Assembly: GCA_963819845.1 (NCBI GenBank)
Contig: CAWFXQ010000013.1
Location: 186,001 to 250,000 of the forward strand
Source of the DNA: DATAGF01 sp963819845
GTDB taxonomy: Bacteria > Actinomycetota > Thermoleophilia > Miltoncostaeales > Miltoncostaeaceae
Direction of reading: 5' to 3'
DNA length: 64,000 nucleotides
Shown here in pieces: positions 43,359-51,735 of this stretch. Position 1 is the stretch's first letter, and each line of letters begins with the position of its first letter. A model generated the notes under the pieces. The model saw only the letters and a list, made by a program, of their open reading frames with translations. It searched no databases and was not told the DNA's origin. The position numbers and the translations under genes were made by a program.

Positions 43359-44749
43359 GCGCGCCGGCGCAGGTGGGCCGGCGGGGGCCGGTGCCCGTGA
43401 TCGCCGCGGTGTCGCTCGCGCTGGTCACCGCCGTCATCGACTACTACGCGCTGACGGTCGCGCTGCCCGCGATGGCCGACGACTTCGGCGTGCGGGCGGC
43501 GTCCCTCCACTGGGTCATCACGGCCTATCTGCTCGCGTTCGCGTCGCTCACGATCATCGGCGGCCGCCTGGGCGACGCCTTCGGCCGGCGCAGGGTGCTG
43601 ATCATCGGGCTCTGCATCTTCGGGCTCGCCTCGGCCGCCGCCGGCCTGGCGCCCACCGTCGAGGTGGTCGTGGCCTTCCGGGCCGTCCAGGGCGCGGGCG
43701 CGGCCCTGCTCTTCCCGGTGGGCCTCGCCGCGCTCTCCGAGGCGTTCGGCGTCGCGCGGCGTGCCTGGGCGGTCGGCGTCGTGATGGGGGTGATCAGCGT
43801 CGGCACCGCGGTCGGGCCGTTCGTCGGCGGGGCGCTGACCCAGGCCCTCGACTGGCGCTTCGTCTTCCTGGTGAACGTCCCGGTCTGCGTCGCCGCGGTG
43901 ATCATGGCCCTCTACGCGCTGGAGGAGACGGTCGCGGAGGGCGCGTCGGGCAAGATCGATCCGGCCGGCTGCATCACGCTGGCGGGCGGCCTCGTCGCAC
44001 TGACCGTCGGGATCGACCAGTGGGGCACCCTCTACGCCGGCCCCCTCGTCGCCATCTTCATGGCCTCGTGGCTGCTCCTGTGGGCCTTCGTGGGCGTCGA
44101 GCGGCGCACCGAGGCGCCGCTCGTCAACCTGGAGATCCTGCGGTCGCCGGGCTTTCGCGGCATCCTGGCCTCCGGCTGCCTCGGCAACGTCGGCTGGGCG
44201 CTGGCCGTCTTCGGCGCGACCCTCTACCTGCAGCGGATCGAGGGCCTGAACGCCCTGGAGGCCGGCTCCGCCTTCCTGGCCATGTCGGCCGGCAGCGCCC
44301 TCGGGGGGCCCGCGGCCGGCCGTTTCGTGCCGCGCGTCGGCGCGAAGGCGGTCTTGGTCGTCTCGCTGGGGGCCGGCGCCCTGGCGCTGCTGTGGCTCTC
44401 GGCCGGCTGGCCCGCCTGGTCGTTCCTGCCGGCCCTCTTCTTCACCGGCCTCACGACCGGCGTCGCCTATGCGGCGACGAACATCGGCACGATGGCCGCG
44501 GCGCCCCCGCGGCTGACCGGCGAGATCTCCGGGATCACGCTGACCGCCCTGATGACCGCGGCCGCCATCGCGGTGACGGTCGGCGGCCGGATCATCTCCG
44601 GGTCCCCGCAGGGCGACGAGGCGGACGCGATCGGCGACACGCTGCGCCTCGGGGCCCTGGTGACGGCGGCGGGCGCGGCGATTATGCTGGCCGCGGCTCG
44701 CAGGGCGCCGGGGCGGGCCGCCGCCACGACACCGGGGGAGTCGGCATGA
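43355..44749 (+). CDS. MFS exporter (DHA2-like)
   Basis: 464 residues from a GTG that overlaps the Coq4-like stop. Motif A is GGRLGDAFGRRR and motif C is GTAVGPFVGGALTQALDWRF. Helices continue to the end. It is close in sequence to the exporter at 38011 (for example ALTVALPAMADDFGV versus ALSVAIPQMADDLDV), so a duplication is likely. Its place between the Coq4-like and oxidase genes suggests export of their product. Confidence 0.9.
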   Translation: MSAPAQVGRRGPVPVIAAVSLALVTAVIDYYALTVALPAMADDFGVRAASLHWVITAYLLAFASLTIIGGRLGDAFGRRRVLIIGLCIFGLASAAAGLAPTVEVVVAFRAVQGAGAALLFPVGLAALSEAFGVARRAWAVGVVMGVISVGTAVGPFVGGALTQALDWRFVFLVNVPVCVAAVIMALYALEETVAEGASGKIDPAGCITLAGGLVALTVGIDQWGTLYAGPLVAIFMASWLLLWAFVGVERRTEAPLVNLEILRSPGFRGILASGCLGNVGWALAVFGATLYLQRIEGLNALEAGSAFLAMSAGSALGGPAAGRFVPRVGAKAVLVVSLGAGALALLWLSAGWPAWSFLPALFFTGLTTGVAYAATNIGTMAAAPPRLTGEISGITLTALMTAAAIAVTVGGRIISGSPQGDEADAIGDTLRLGALVTAAGAAIMLAAARRAPGRAAATTPGESA

Positions 44750-46272
44750 GACGACCGCATCGCGCAGCCCGGCCGGCGCGGCGCGGGACGGCCCTCATGC
44801 TGGTCGCGGCGGCCGGCGCGGCCGCGGCGCTCGCGGCCGTCGGCGCCGCCCTCGGCGGCGACCTGCCCGAGCCGCCGGCGCCGTACACCGACGCCGAGCT
44901 CACGGTCAACCAGCGGCCCGGCCAGCCGCTGCGCGAGCCGCCCCGGGTGCGGCCGCAGGACGACGTCACCTCCATCGACCTGACCGCGCGCGCCACGCGC
45001 ATGGTCGCGGGCGTCAACGCCGTCTTCGCGCCCTGGAACGCCATGCTGCCGTCGCCGACGGTCGAGGTCGACCCGGGCGACCTGCTGCGGATCAAGCTCG
45101 ACAACCAGAACCCCTACGGGCAGGCCACGAACCTCCACGTCCACGGCATGCACGTCTCGCCGAGGACCCCGGGCGACAACGTCTTCCTCAACATCCCCAG
45201 CGGCAAGGACTTCCAGTACTCCTACCCCGTGCCGAAGGACCACGTCCCCGGCATGTACTGGTACCACCCGCACCGGCACCCGCTGGTGCAGACCCAGGTC
45301 TTCGGCGGCCAGGCCGGCGCGATCATCGTGCGCGGCGGCCTCGACGAGGTCCCGGGAGTGGGCGACGTCCGCGACCGGGTGATGGTCTTCCAGGCCACCC
45401 AGGTCAACGACCAGGGCCGCGTCATCCGGTTCCCCAGCGCCTCGGCGCCGCGGCGCCAGCTGCAGCTCATCAACGGCCAGCTCAGGCCCACGATCGACAT
45501 CCGCCCGGGCGAGACCCAGCGCTGGCGGATCCTCAACGGCAGCTCGGACAAGTTCCTGGTCATCCGCCTCCAGGGCCACTCGATGTGGCAGATCGCCAAC
45601 GACGGCAACCCCCTGGCGAAGCCGATCCGCACGACGGTCCAGTTCCTCGGGCCGGGCGAGCGCCGCGAGATCCTGGTGCGCGCCGGCGCGCGGCGGGGCC
45701 GCTTCGCGTTCCAGTCGATGAACTTCGTGCCGGTCACCAAGCAGCCGACCTACAGCGCCCCCACACGCACGATCGGCACCATGGTCGTCTCGGGAGAGGC
45801 GGTCGCGCCGCGCCCGATCCCGGCGGAGCTGGTGCCGGTGGAGGACCTGCGCGACCCCGGCGTGAAGATCGCGCGCAGGCGCCAGATCGTGCTGTCCGAG
45901 GGCTTCGATCCCGGCCCGCCGCCGAAGCCGTCGTTCTTCATCAACGGCAAGGAGTTCGACGCAGAGCGCATCGACGAGACGATGCGGCTCAACACCGTCG
46001 AGGAGTGGACCGTGCGCAACGTCACCGACGAGTGGCACACGCTCCACATCCACATCAACCCGTACCAGGTCATCAAGATCAACGGGAAGCCGGTCAAACC
46101 GGTCCTCTGGGACGACAACGTCACGCTGGGGCCGAACGGCGGCTCGGTGACCTGGCGGTCGCGCTTCACCGACTTCACCGGCAAGTTCGTCATGCACTGC
46201 CACGTGCTCTTCCACGAGGACAACGGGATGATGAGCGCGGTGCGGATCGTCAAGGGGGGCGGCGCGAGGTGA
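44746..46272 (+). CDS. multicopper oxidase (laccase-like), exported
   Basis: 508 residues. It starts at an ATG overlapping the MFS stop (ATGA). The N-terminus RRPHRAARPARRG then ALMLVAAAGAAAALAA is a signal or anchor with paired arginines (Tat-like). All four copper sites are present: HVHGMH (about 132), YHPHRHP (about 174), HTLHIHINPYQV (about 431) and MHCHVLFHEDNGMM (about 483), giving type 1 Cys, His and Met ligands. It oxidises phenols, quinols or metal ions outside the membrane. Probable partner of the exporter. Confidence 0.92.
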   Translation: MRRPHRAARPARRGTALMLVAAAGAAAALAAVGAALGGDLPEPPAPYTDAELTVNQRPGQPLREPPRVRPQDDVTSIDLTARATRMVAGVNAVFAPWNAMLPSPTVEVDPGDLLRIKLDNQNPYGQATNLHVHGMHVSPRTPGDNVFLNIPSGKDFQYSYPVPKDHVPGMYWYHPHRHPLVQTQVFGGQAGAIIVRGGLDEVPGVGDVRDRVMVFQATQVNDQGRVIRFPSASAPRRQLQLINGQLRPTIDIRPGETQRWRILNGSSDKFLVIRLQGHSMWQIANDGNPLAKPIRTTVQFLGPGERREILVRAGARRGRFAFQSMNFVPVTKQPTYSAPTRTIGTMVVSGEAVAPRPIPAELVPVEDLRDPGVKIARRRQIVLSEGFDPGPPPKPSFFINGKEFDAERIDETMRLNTVEEWTVRNVTDEWHTLHIHINPYQVIKINGKPVKPVLWDDNVTLGPNGGSVTWRSRFTDFTGKFVMHCHVLFHEDNGMMSAVRIVKGGGAR

Positions 46273-46286
46273 GAACGGCCGACACC

Positions 46287-46320
46287 TAGGGTGGCTTTCG
46301 CCGGTCCCTCGCGGGACCGG
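46287..46320 (+). promoter_or_regulatory. -10 box TAGGGT and perfect 8-bp leader hairpin
   Basis: TAGGGT (46287-46292) is followed by a perfect stem-loop: ccggtccc (46301-46308), loop tcgc, gggaccgg (46313-46320). There is no T run, so it is either a leader structure of the next operon or a weak terminator of the oxidase operon. Confidence 0.45.
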
Positions 46321-46376
46321 AGACTCGCCGCATCGATCACCACTCCACGGGCCCCCGGGCCCACGGGAGGCATCCG

Positions 46377-46556
46377 ATGCGGCACCTTCAGCTCGTCGTC
46401 AACCACCAGCCCGCTCCGACGGACTTCCCCCCGACGTGGGACGAGTTCGAGGCCGCCCGCCGGCGCTTCTTCGCCCGCCTCGAGATGCCGGCCGCGCCGG
46501 CGGGCGCGGGAGAGGGCGCCGAGGCCGAGGCCCCCGGGGAGGTCGTGCGGTCGTGA
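46377..46556 (+). CDS. 59-residue small protein preceding a BTAD regulator
   Basis: Starts at an ATG with GGAGG 6 nt upstream. Sequence: MRHLQLVVNHQPAPTDFPPT, WDEFEAARRRFFARLEMPAA and an acidic Ala/Glu tail. No membrane segment. The stop overlaps the GTG of the BTAD gene (GTGA), so the pair is translationally coupled. Function unknown; perhaps a regulator partner. Confidence 0.6.
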   Translation: MRHLQLVVNHQPAPTDFPPTWDEFEAARRRFFARLEMPAAPAGAGEGAEAEAPGEVVRS

Positions 46557-47365
46557 GCACCGCCGTCCATCCAGCGCTCGCGGGCGACGCGGGGCACGCC
46601 GCCGGCCCCGCGCTCGCCCTCGGCTGCCTGGGCCGGCTGCGCCTCAGCGCCGACGGCGCCGAGCTGCCGTGGCGGCCGGTGCGCCGGGGACGGGCCCTCT
46701 TCCAGTACCTGGTGGCCCACCGCCGCCGCTCCGTGGCGCGCGACGAGCTGGCCGACGTCTTCTGGCCCGGCTCCAGCCCCTCGGCTGCGCGGAACTGCAT
46801 CAACACCTCGCTGTCGATCCTGCGCAGCGGGCTGCGGGACGTGCTCGGCGACCTGCCGGTGGTGGTGCACCGCGAGGGGGCCTACACGCTCGAGCCCGGG
46901 CTCGACCTGACGGTCGACGCCGAGGAGTTCGAGGCGGCGGCCGCCCAGGGCGACCGGCGGCGCCACGCGGGCGACGTCGAGGGCGCGGCGCGAGAGTACC
47001 GCCGCGCCGCCGGCCTCTACCGCGGCGACCTCTTCGAGGACGACCCCTACGAAGACTGGATGGCCGTGCGGCGCCGCTACCTGCGCGAGACGCACCTCAC
47101 CGCGCTGGGCGACCTGGCCGATTGCGAGGCGGCGCTGGGCGACCCGTCGGCCGCCATCGCGCTCTGCCGCCAGGCGCTGCTGCTCGACCCCGAGCGCGAG
47201 GACGTCCACCGCCGCCTGATGGCCGCCTACCTGCGGGTCGGCCAGCGCGCCCAGGCCCTGCGCCAGTTCGAGCTCTGCGCCGACGCCCTGCGCCGGCGCC
47301 TGCGGGCCGCGCCCAGCGCCGAGACGCAGGCGCTGCACGAGCGGATCCGGCGGGCGGGGGGTTGA
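46553..47365 (+). CDS. BTAD-domain (SARP-like) transcriptional regulator
   Basis: 270 residues: an OmpR/PhoB-like winged helix (LALGCLGRLRLSADGAELPW, about 20-100, with SVARDELADVFWPGSS and CINTSLSILR), then a BTAD helical domain (about 110-265, including YRGDLFEDDPYEDWM and ending APSAETQALHERIRR). It lacks ATPase and TPR parts, unlike the giant regulator at 23571. It may control the adjacent Coq4-like/oxidase operon (inference). Confidence 0.88.
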   Translation: MSTAVHPALAGDAGHAAGPALALGCLGRLRLSADGAELPWRPVRRGRALFQYLVAHRRRSVARDELADVFWPGSSPSAARNCINTSLSILRSGLRDVLGDLPVVVHREGAYTLEPGLDLTVDAEEFEAAAAQGDRRRHAGDVEGAAREYRRAAGLYRGDLFEDDPYEDWMAVRRRYLRETHLTALGDLADCEAALGDPSAAIALCRQALLLDPEREDVHRRLMAAYLRVGQRAQALRQFELCADALRRRLRAAPSAETQALHERIRRAGG

Positions 47366-47369
47366 CGCC

Positions 47370-47576
47370 ATGGCGCGGATCGTCCGCATCGACGCGACCT
47401 CCGTCCCGGTCTGGGCGCCCTGCGCGGCCTGCTGGGGGCAGGGGCGCATCTACTGCCGCGACGAGGAGACCCGCCGGCTGACGCCGGTGGCCTGCTACGG
47501 CTGCCTCGGCGTCGGCCAGACGCTCGAGGTCACGCCGGAGCCGGGTCCAGGAGGACCCCGCAGCTCTTCGGCGTAG
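47370..47576 (+). CDS. small DnaJ-type zinc-finger protein
   Basis: 68 residues with two CxxCxGxG-like elements, CAACWGQG (about 18) and CYGCLGVG (about 42), separated by CRDEETRRLTPVAC. This is the spacing of a DnaJ zinc centre reduced to its core. It starts 4 nt after the BTAD stop. Probably a metal-binding helper in that operon; role unknown. Confidence 0.65.
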   Translation: MARIVRIDATSVPVWAPCAACWGQGRIYCRDEETRRLTPVACYGCLGVGQTLEVTPEPGPGGPRSSSA

Positions 47577-47613
47577 GTTCCCCGCGCGATGCGGCAGATG
47601 GGGAGACCGATCG

Positions 47614-48837
47614 TCACGGCGTGAGCGATTCCAGGGGGACGCCGGGGTCCGCGAGCGCGCCCGGGTCCACGGCGGCGCGCGATCGGATCAGCGCCTGGAC
47701 GGCCTCGTTGACGTCCCAGACGTTGATGTTCATTCCGGCCTGGACGGTGCCGTCGGCGCCGAGCCAGAACACCACCGCCTCGCGGGCGGCGAGGTCGCCG
47801 CGCACGACGACGCGCGCGTCGGCGTCGGCCAGGCCCGAGTACTCCATGCCGACGTCGTACTGGTCGGAGTAGAAGTAGGGGAGGCGGTCGAAGGGGTCGG
47901 TGCGGCCGAGCATGGCGCCGGCCGCCGCGGGGCCCTGGTTGACCGCGTTGGCCCAGTGCTCCACGCGCACCCGGCGGCGGTAGAAGGGGTGCTCGGCGTT
48001 GGCCACGTCGCCGGCCGCGAAGACGTCGCCGTCGGCCCGCAGCGTCGCGTCCACCAGCACGCCGTCGTCGACGGCCAGGCCGGCCCCCTCGGCGAGGCCC
48101 GTGCGCGGAGCCGCCCCCACCCCGATCAGCACCGCCGCGCAGTCGACCGCCCGCCCCCCCGCCAGCCGCACGCGCTCGGCGCGGCCGTCGCCCTCGACGG
48201 CCTCGACGCCGGCGTCGGTGAGCAGCTCGACGCCGTGGTCGCGGTGCAGGTCGGCGTACATGCCGCCCACCTCGGCGCCGAGCACCGCCTGCAGCGGGAC
48301 CGACTGCTGCTCGACCACCGTCACCTCCATCCCCCCGCCCCGGGCGGACGCCGCCACCTCGGAGCCGATCCAGCCGGCCCCGATCACGACCAGGCGGCCC
48401 CCGCCGGCGATCACGTCGCGCAGCCCGTCGCAGTCGTCGAGGGTCCGGAGGACGTGGACGCCCGGCAGGTCGGCGCCCGGGATCGGCAGGCGGCGCGGCT
48501 CGGCGCCGGTGGCGAGCAGGAGCCGGCTCCAGGAGAGGATCTCCCCGTCGGACAGGGTCACCGTGTGGCCGGCCGGGTCGATGGCCGTGGCCTCGCGGCC
48601 CCGCCACAGCTCGATCTCCTGCTCGGCGTAGTAGCCCTCGGGGTGGACGTAGACGCCGTCCCGCTCGGACTCGCCCTGCAGGTAGCCCTTGGAGAGCGGG
48701 GGGCGCTCGTAGGGCCGGTGCGGCTCGGCCCCGATCAGCACCACGCGGCCGTCGAAGCCCTCCTCGCGCAGCGCCTCGGCGGCCTTGGCGCCGGCCAGGC
48801 TCGCCCCCACGATCGCGAACGTCGGTCGCTCCGCCAC
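47614..48837 (-). CDS. NAD(P)H-dependent ferredoxin-reductase-like flavoprotein
   Basis: 407 residues. FAD-binding AIVGASLAGAKAAEALREEG at the start, RPYERPPLSKGYLQGE (typical of rubredoxin/ferredoxin reductases of oxygenase systems), NADH-binding VVIGAGWIGSEVAASARGGG (about 150), and the second FAD motif DVFAAGDVANAEHPFYRRR (about 270) leading to RVEHWANAVNQG. Passes electrons from NAD(P)H to a small iron-sulfur protein, which is not encoded nearby. It lies 10 nt after the peptidase gene, same strand. Confidence 0.9.
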   Translation of the reverse strand: MAERPTFAIVGASLAGAKAAEALREEGFDGRVVLIGAEPHRPYERPPLSKGYLQGESERDGVYVHPEGYYAEQEIELWRGREATAIDPAGHTVTLSDGEILSWSRLLLATGAEPRRLPIPGADLPGVHVLRTLDDCDGLRDVIAGGGRLVVIGAGWIGSEVAASARGGGMEVTVVEQQSVPLQAVLGAEVGGMYADLHRDHGVELLTDAGVEAVEGDGRAERVRLAGGRAVDCAAVLIGVGAAPRTGLAEGAGLAVDDGVLVDATLRADGDVFAAGDVANAEHPFYRRRVRVEHWANAVNQGPAAAGAMLGRTDPFDRLPYFYSDQYDVGMEYSGLADADARVVVRGDLAAREAVVFWLGADGTVQAGMNINVWDVNEAVQALIRSRAAVDPGALADPGVPLESLTP

Positions 48838-48847
48838 GGTTCCCTCC

Positions 48848-50674
48848 CTACCCCGCGCCCAGCGGGATCGAATCCTCCGACAGCACCGCCTGGTCGGCGC
48901 CGCTGGTCGCGACCAGCCGCAGGGTGATCTCCCCGCGGCCGGGGAAGTCGTCGGGGTCGATGCGCACGACGGGCTCGGCGAGGTCGATGCCCACTGCGCG
49001 CCAGGTGGCCCCGCCGTCGGCGCTCGCCTGCACCAGGAAGCGGCGCCCGGCGGCCGGCGGGGCGTCCCACTCCACCAGCACGTCGTCGTCCGGCGCCGGC
49101 CCGACCCTCACCGCCGGGGGCGCCGACACCTCGCCCGGCCCGGCCGCCGGCGCCGCCGGGCCGCCGATGGGCCGGCTGTCGAGCACCCGGCCGTCGTGGC
49201 GCAGCTCGATGCGGCGGGCCTCCGGCGCCGGAGGCAGCACGGCGTCGATCGTGCCGGTGAGGTCATCGTCGGGCAGCTCGCAGGCGCTCGGCCGGAAGGC
49301 GACCGGCTGGTTGACCAGCACGCGGCCGCGGGCCGTCGTCAGCGCGACCGAGAAGGGCTCCCGCCCGGCGTCGTCGTCGGGCGGCGACGGCTCGTCGGGC
49401 GACGGCAGCACGGCGCTCAGGGCGCCCGTCCCGCGGGTGAGGTTGGCGGCCGCCACGACGTGGAGCCCCGCCACCGCGTCACCCGGGCCGGATGCCGCCG
49501 CCCCGGCGGGCGGCCCGCCCGCGCCGAGGGCGTTCTCGGCCGACAGGCGCCGGCGGATGCCGTCGTAGGTGAACGAGCTGAGCCACTGGTTGGCACAGTA
49601 GGACATGACGTCGTGCCAGGCGGCTCCCGGAAGCGCGCGCATGGGCAGCGCGAGGAGAGGGTCGCCGGCGTCCAGGCCGACGTAGCGGCCGTCGGCGTTC
49701 GAGAGCTGACCGCCCGTGAACGGGTACGAGGCGCCGCCGCCCGCGCCGCAGAACTCCGCGTGGAAGCGGCCGAAGGTGTGCCCCAGCTCGTGCCCGGTGT
49801 ACCAGTCGCCGTAGGTGCCGTCGGTGTCCCAGCCGAACGTGGAGGGCCCGGTCGGGCCCGAGGCCACCGTCCCCGGTGACGGCCCGGACGGGATGCCGGA
49901 CGCCAGCCCCCGCATGAACCCGCCGCCGTCGGCGACCAGCCCGTAGTAGTGGGTGCGCCGGTCGGTGCCGCCGGCCACGTCCACCGCGCGCAGGGCGATC
50001 AGGAGGGCGTTGATCTCGGAGGCGTCGAACGGCGCCGGGTGCGGGGCGTCGATGGTCGAGGTGGTGAGGGTGACCGTCGCGACGGGGTAGGCGCGGCGCA
50101 GCCACGAGCGGATGAGGTCGATGTCGAGGGCCGACGGCAGGTGCGTCGTGGCCCCGCCGGACGCGTAGCGGATCCTCGCGACGTGCACCCGCAGCGGCGC
50201 GGCCCGCGTGAAGCGCACGGTCGTGAGGGGGGGCGGTGTCAGGGGCAGCAGGGGGCCCGTCGCCATCCGCACGCTGCCCAGCTTCAGCGACAGGGCGCCC
50301 GCCGACGTGAAGTTCGAGGGCAGGGCGAAGTTGAGGCTGAAGCCGACGTCGTGGCGGCGGCTGAGGAGGGCGGCCAGCGAGGACCCGCTGCGCGACGGGT
50401 CGAGCGCCGCCGGCCCGATGGGCGCGATGCCGAACCACGGACCGGACGGCGAGCGGGCCACGCGCAGCACCCCGCGCACCGAGACCGGCCCCGCGGAATA
50501 GGAGAGGTAGACGCGCACGATGGTGCGCTTGCCGGCCACCAGGGGCACGGAGTTGAGGTGGTCCTGGACCGCCTGGGTCACCTCGACGCCGTCGACGACC
50601 ACCTGGGTCGCGGGTCCGGCCTCGGGGCCGGCGTCGAGCGCGGCGAGCAGTTCGGGCGGAGCCGGGCGTCCCAT
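48848..50674 (-). CDS. metzincin-like metallopeptidase with C-terminal accessory domain
   Basis: 608 residues. The zinc site GHELGHTFGRFHAEFC (about 295) fits HExxHxxGxxH, and AWHDVMSYCANQW (about 351) supplies the Met-turn, so the metzincin fold (M66-like) is likely. An N-terminal beta-rich region opens with QVVVDGVEVTQAVQDHLNSV, VPLVAGKRTIVRVYLSY. The C-terminal third is beta-sandwich-like (RFLVQASADGGATWRAVGID). No signal peptide is visible, which is odd for such an enzyme. RBS GGGAGGG precedes the ATG. Confidence 0.82.
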   Translation of the reverse strand: MGRPAPPELLAALDAGPEAGPATQVVVDGVEVTQAVQDHLNSVPLVAGKRTIVRVYLSYSAGPVSVRGVLRVARSPSGPWFGIAPIGPAALDPSRSGSSLAALLSRRHDVGFSLNFALPSNFTSAGALSLKLGSVRMATGPLLPLTPPPLTTVRFTRAAPLRVHVARIRYASGGATTHLPSALDIDLIRSWLRRAYPVATVTLTTSTIDAPHPAPFDASEINALLIALRAVDVAGGTDRRTHYYGLVADGGGFMRGLASGIPSGPSPGTVASGPTGPSTFGWDTDGTYGDWYTGHELGHTFGRFHAEFCGAGGGASYPFTGGQLSNADGRYVGLDAGDPLLALPMRALPGAAWHDVMSYCANQWLSSFTYDGIRRRLSAENALGAGGPPAGAAASGPGDAVAGLHVVAAANLTRGTGALSAVLPSPDEPSPPDDDAGREPFSVALTTARGRVLVNQPVAFRPSACELPDDDLTGTIDAVLPPAPEARRIELRHDGRVLDSRPIGGPAAPAAGPGEVSAPPAVRVGPAPDDDVLVEWDAPPAAGRRFLVQASADGGATWRAVGIDLAEPVVRIDPDDFPGRGEITLRLVATSGADQAVLSEDSIPLGAG

Positions 50675-50744
50675 CGTCCCTCCCGGGTCGTGGTGGGCTC
50701 GGGCCGATCATCCGCCCACCGGGCGCCCGTCCGCAACGCCCCAC

Positions 50745-50750
50745 TACGAT
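50745..50750 (+). promoter_or_regulatory. -10 box TACGAT, leaderless promoter
   Basis: TACGAT ends 6 nt before the GTG at 50757. Confidence 0.5.
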
Positions 50751-50756
50751 CTCCCG

Positions 50757-51071
50757 GTGGACGAGATCGTCGTGCGCGACGCTCCGGCGCAGGAGCGCTT
50801 CGAGGCCACGGCCGGCGGCCGGCTCGCGGGGATCGCCGCCTACCGGCTCCGCCCCGGCGCGGTGGTCTTCACGCACACCGCCGTCGAGCCCGAGTGGGAG
50901 GGCCGCGGGGTCGGCGGCGCCTTGGCCCGCGCGGCGCTCGACGACGCGCGGGGGCGCGGGCTGCGGGTCGTGCCGCGCTGCCCCTTCATCGCCGCCTGGA
51001 TCCGCCGCCACCCCGAGTACGCCGAGCTGGTGGCGCCGGAGGACCGGGCCCTGCTCGAGCCCCGGAGATAG
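50757..51071 (+). CDS. GNAT-like N-acetyltransferase of the small YjdJ type
   Basis: 104 residues. VVRDAPAQERFEATAGGRLA, then GAVVFTHTAVEPEWEGRGVG with the acetyl-CoA loop EGRGVGGALARAALDDARGR, and VVPRCPFIAAWIRRHPEY at the end. This matches the short GNAT subfamily, whose ending is CPF-x-x-x-W-x3-HPEY. GTG 50757 is supported by the -10 box. Substrate unknown. Confidence 0.88.
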   Translation: MDEIVVRDAPAQERFEATAGGRLAGIAAYRLRPGAVVFTHTAVEPEWEGRGVGGALARAALDDARGRGLRVVPRCPFIAAWIRRHPEYAELVAPEDRALLEPRR

Positions 51072-51274
51072 CGGGCCGGCCCGGAGCACCCCAGCGCGAC
51101 GGGCCGACCCTGTCGAGGACCGACCGGAGCGGACGCCCGGGCCGGCCCTTGCCCGAGCCCGGCGAGGAGGAGGTGAGACCCCCGCCCGGCTCTCCCAACC
51201 TGAATCGGCGCCCGTCGGTCCCGTCTTGAGCGTCGCGGCCGGCAGGTACCCTCCGGCGATGGCAGCGGCGTCCG

Positions 51275-51673
51275 ATGCCCTCTGACGCGGACGTGATCCG
51301 GGCGATCTACGCCGCCCTCGCGGCCGGCGACGTGGGCCCGCTCATGGAGCGCCTGGACGAGGAGATCGAGTGGCATGAGCCGGCCGGGGCGCCGGTCGTC
51401 GCCGGCGCCTTCCACGGTCGGGCGGCGGTGCTCGCCGAGGTGCTGGCCCGCATGCCGGAGGTGTGGGAGGAGTTCAGCGTCCGCCCCGAGGAGTTCTTCG
51501 TCGTGGACGAGCGGGTGATCGTGACGGGCCGGCTCGAGGTCCAGGCGCGCGGCACGGGGGGCCGCGCCGTCGCGCCGTTCGTGCACATCTGGGGGATGCG
51601 GAACGGGCGCATCGTGTCGTGGCGGTGCCACACGGACACGGCGCTGCTCCAGGCCGCGCGCACGTCCCGCTAG
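51275..51673 (+). CDS. SnoaL-like / NTF2-fold protein
   Basis: 132 residues: VIRAIYAALAAGDVGPLMER, LDEEIEWHEPAG, FHGRAAVLAEVLARMPEVWE and HIWGMRNGRIVSWRCHTDTA, a typical cone-shaped NTF2-like fold. Upstream, TACCCT (51247-51252) is 6 nt before another ATG at 51259. That ATG opens only 8 codons in a different frame and overlaps this start, so the exact initiation is uncertain. Confidence 0.82.
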   Translation: MPSDADVIRAIYAALAAGDVGPLMERLDEEIEWHEPAGAPVVAGAFHGRAAVLAEVLARMPEVWEEFSVRPEEFFVVDERVIVTGRLEVQARGTGGRAVAPFVHIWGMRNGRIVSWRCHTDTALLQAARTSR

Positions 51674-51735
51674 AGCCGGCCGTCATTTCGCAGCAGGCGC
51701 TCGGCGCCACCGGCCCGGCTACGGTTGCCGGGGCC

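Noticed and set aside
46281..46376. Possible ykkC-type guanidine riboswitch (CTAGGG start, ACGGG ending)
   Set aside because: The conserved middle of that motif is missing; only a perfect hairpin remains.
51259..51285. 8-codon frame at an ATG with good -10 spacing before the SnoaL-like gene
   Set aside because: Too short to be a gene. It may only mark the transcription start or hide an indel; noted under the SnoaL-like entry.
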